Shown here: positions 5,787 to 6,582 of the stretch, one piece after another | Numbering within the stretch: the stretch's first letter is position 1 | How the letters are laid out: every line of letters begins with the position of its first letter | Assembly: GCA_947459055.1 (NCBI GenBank) | Contig: CANHCG010000102.1 | Span: 1 to 6,582, forward strand | From: Cytophagaceae bacterium | GTDB taxonomy: Bacteria > Bacteroidota > Bacteroidia > Cytophagales > Spirosomataceae | Direction of reading: 5' to 3' | Length of the DNA: 6,582 nucleotides | Translations under genes and position numbers: made by a program | The notes under the pieces: generated by a model | What the model was told of the DNA's origin: nothing | What the model saw: only the letters and a program-made list of their open reading frames with translations | Database searches by the model: none

Positions 5787-6582
5787 CTACTCAATTTTGG
5801 CTAAATAAATCTCAAACATTAAAGGTGTAAATCCAGGTATCGAAGTACCCGATCCCTTTTCTCCATATCCGATCGTGGAAGGAAACACCACGATGGCCTT
5901 TTCACCTAAACGCATTTTTTCAATTCCTTTCTGAAAGCCGACCACCGTTTGGGTGCCGCCAATCGTCACAGAAAAACTATCCGTACGGGCCATATTCCCA
6001 TCAAAGGCAAAGCCATTCAAAAAGCGACCCGTGTATTTCAATTTCACCGTTTTCCCAGTAGCAGGAACATCGCCCTTACCAGGGGATAATTGAATATATC
6101 GTAATCCATCCGATTCTTTCGACGTTACTTTATAGCCTTTCCGTGCAATAAACGCATCAATCTCATCGCTTTGACTTTTCACCCAATAACTCTTTATCGT
6201 ACATTTTAATGGAGCATATGCTGGTAAACCCTCAAAGGGCTGAGAAGTTCCAGGAATCGCCATGACCGCTTGTTCCCCGTCTTTCAAAAAAGCCATCAAG
6301 CGAGAAAAAATGGGATTGGAAAATCCATAACGATAAATCAAGGGCGCGTTAGTCTTGCGATTAGTACTATCTAGCACCTGCCCCGTGAGAAGATTTGCTA
6401 ATTCATAATGAATCACCAAACTATCCCCACGCGAAGCCAGTTCACCAGAGGTATTTGCCTTTGTGATGGCGTAATAAGCCCCATTTTCCATGGCAATGGG
6501 GCTTTGATTCAATTTAGAAAAATAGGATAAAATTTGCGTTTTGTTTTCCGCAGCTTTCACCTCATCCGCTAATTCGACATTC
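5787..6582 (-). CDS. FKBP-type peptidyl-prolyl isomerase, two-module (partial, 5' end outside window)
   Basis: This is a second FKBP-type prolyl isomerase and a likely paralogue of its downstream neighbour. The frame is open to the right edge (first full codon at 6581-6579, reading NVELADEVKAAENK), so the visible 264 residues lack the N-terminus; by analogy a lipoprotein signal of perhaps 20-40 residues is outside the window. Numbering from the first visible codon, a degenerate FKBP module spans about 12-135 (LVIHYELANLLTG at 55-67, LDST at 70-73, LKDGEQAVMAIPG at 99-111; the YG and IPP loops are shortened). A canonical one spans about 150-264: LKYTG (181-185), FDGN (193-196), TVVGF (212-216), IGYG (237-240) and SIPG (247-250, Gly for the second Pro). 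It is the first gene of the operon seen here; the next starts 4 bases after its TAG. A GTG at 6558-6560 is possible as a start but would omit the export signal. Confidence 0.9.
   Translation of the reverse strand, partial: NVELADEVKAAENKTQILSYFSKLNQSPIAMENGAYYAITKANTSGELASRGDSLVIHYELANLLTGQVLDSTNRKTNAPLIYRYGFSNPIFSRLMAFLKDGEQAVMAIPGTSQPFEGLPAYAPLKCTIKSYWVKSQSDEIDAFIARKGYKVTSKESDGLRYIQLSPGKGDVPATGKTVKLKYTGRFLNGFAFDGNMARTDSFSVTIGGTQTVVGFQKGIEKMRLGEKAIVVFPSTIGYGEKGSGTSIPGFTPLMFEIYLAKIE

Noticed and set aside
5792..5794. TTG as an upstream start of the FKBP lipoprotein gene
   Set aside because: It would add four residues before MRSF and overlap the previous gene; the ATG at 5780-5782 gives a standard lipoprotein signal.
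6558..6560. GTG as the true start of the first FKBP gene
   Set aside because: The frame stays open upstream to the window edge and a GTG start would leave a periplasmic-type isomerase without an export signal.

Overview
This is a stretch of ordinary chromosome from a member of the Bacteroidota, most likely of the Cytophagales type. Four things point there: an outer-membrane protein of the DUF5686 type with an N-terminal carboxypeptidase-regulatory-like domain, a family typical of this phylum; lipoprotein FKBP-type prolyl isomerases; promoter boxes of the Bacteroidota form (TTTG, about 20 bases, TAnnTTTG); and start codons without clear Shine-Dalgarno sequences. The genus cannot be fixed by reading alone.

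All six genes lie on the minus strand, so transcription runs from right to left. In that order they are: (1) an FKBP-type prolyl isomerase with two FKBP modules, whose 5' end lies outside the window (5787-6582); (2) a second two-module FKBP isomerase, a lipoprotein (4907-5782); (3) rdgB, the house-cleaning inosine/xanthosine triphosphate pyrophosphatase (4311-4907); (4) a large DUF5686 outer-membrane beta-barrel protein (1727-4249); (5) plsY, the membrane acyl-phosphate:glycerol-3-phosphate acyltransferase (955-1593); (6) an M20-family dipeptidase, cut by the left edge of the window (1-893).

Genes 1 to 3 are packed with gaps of 4 and -1 bases and are almost certainly one operon. The stop of the second FKBP gene and the start of rdgB share a base (TAATG). 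Gaps of 61, 133 and 61 bases then separate rdgB, the DUF5686 gene, plsY and the dipeptidase. Each gap contains a TAnnTTTG box on the minus strand, but only the one before plsY also has a correctly spaced TTTG -33 box. That promoter places a GC-rich hairpin at the very 5' end of the plsY transcript.

Three or four of the products act at the cell envelope: two periplasm-facing isomerases, an outer-membrane barrel and the first acyltransferase of phospholipid synthesis. The other two are cytosolic housekeeping enzymes. A role for the isomerases in folding the neighbouring barrel is a reasonable guess but is not shown by the sequence. I saw no RNA genes, insertion sequences, CRISPR arrays, phage genes or broken genes, and no convincing novel system. 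The best leads are the paired two-module FKBP genes and the leader hairpin of plsY.
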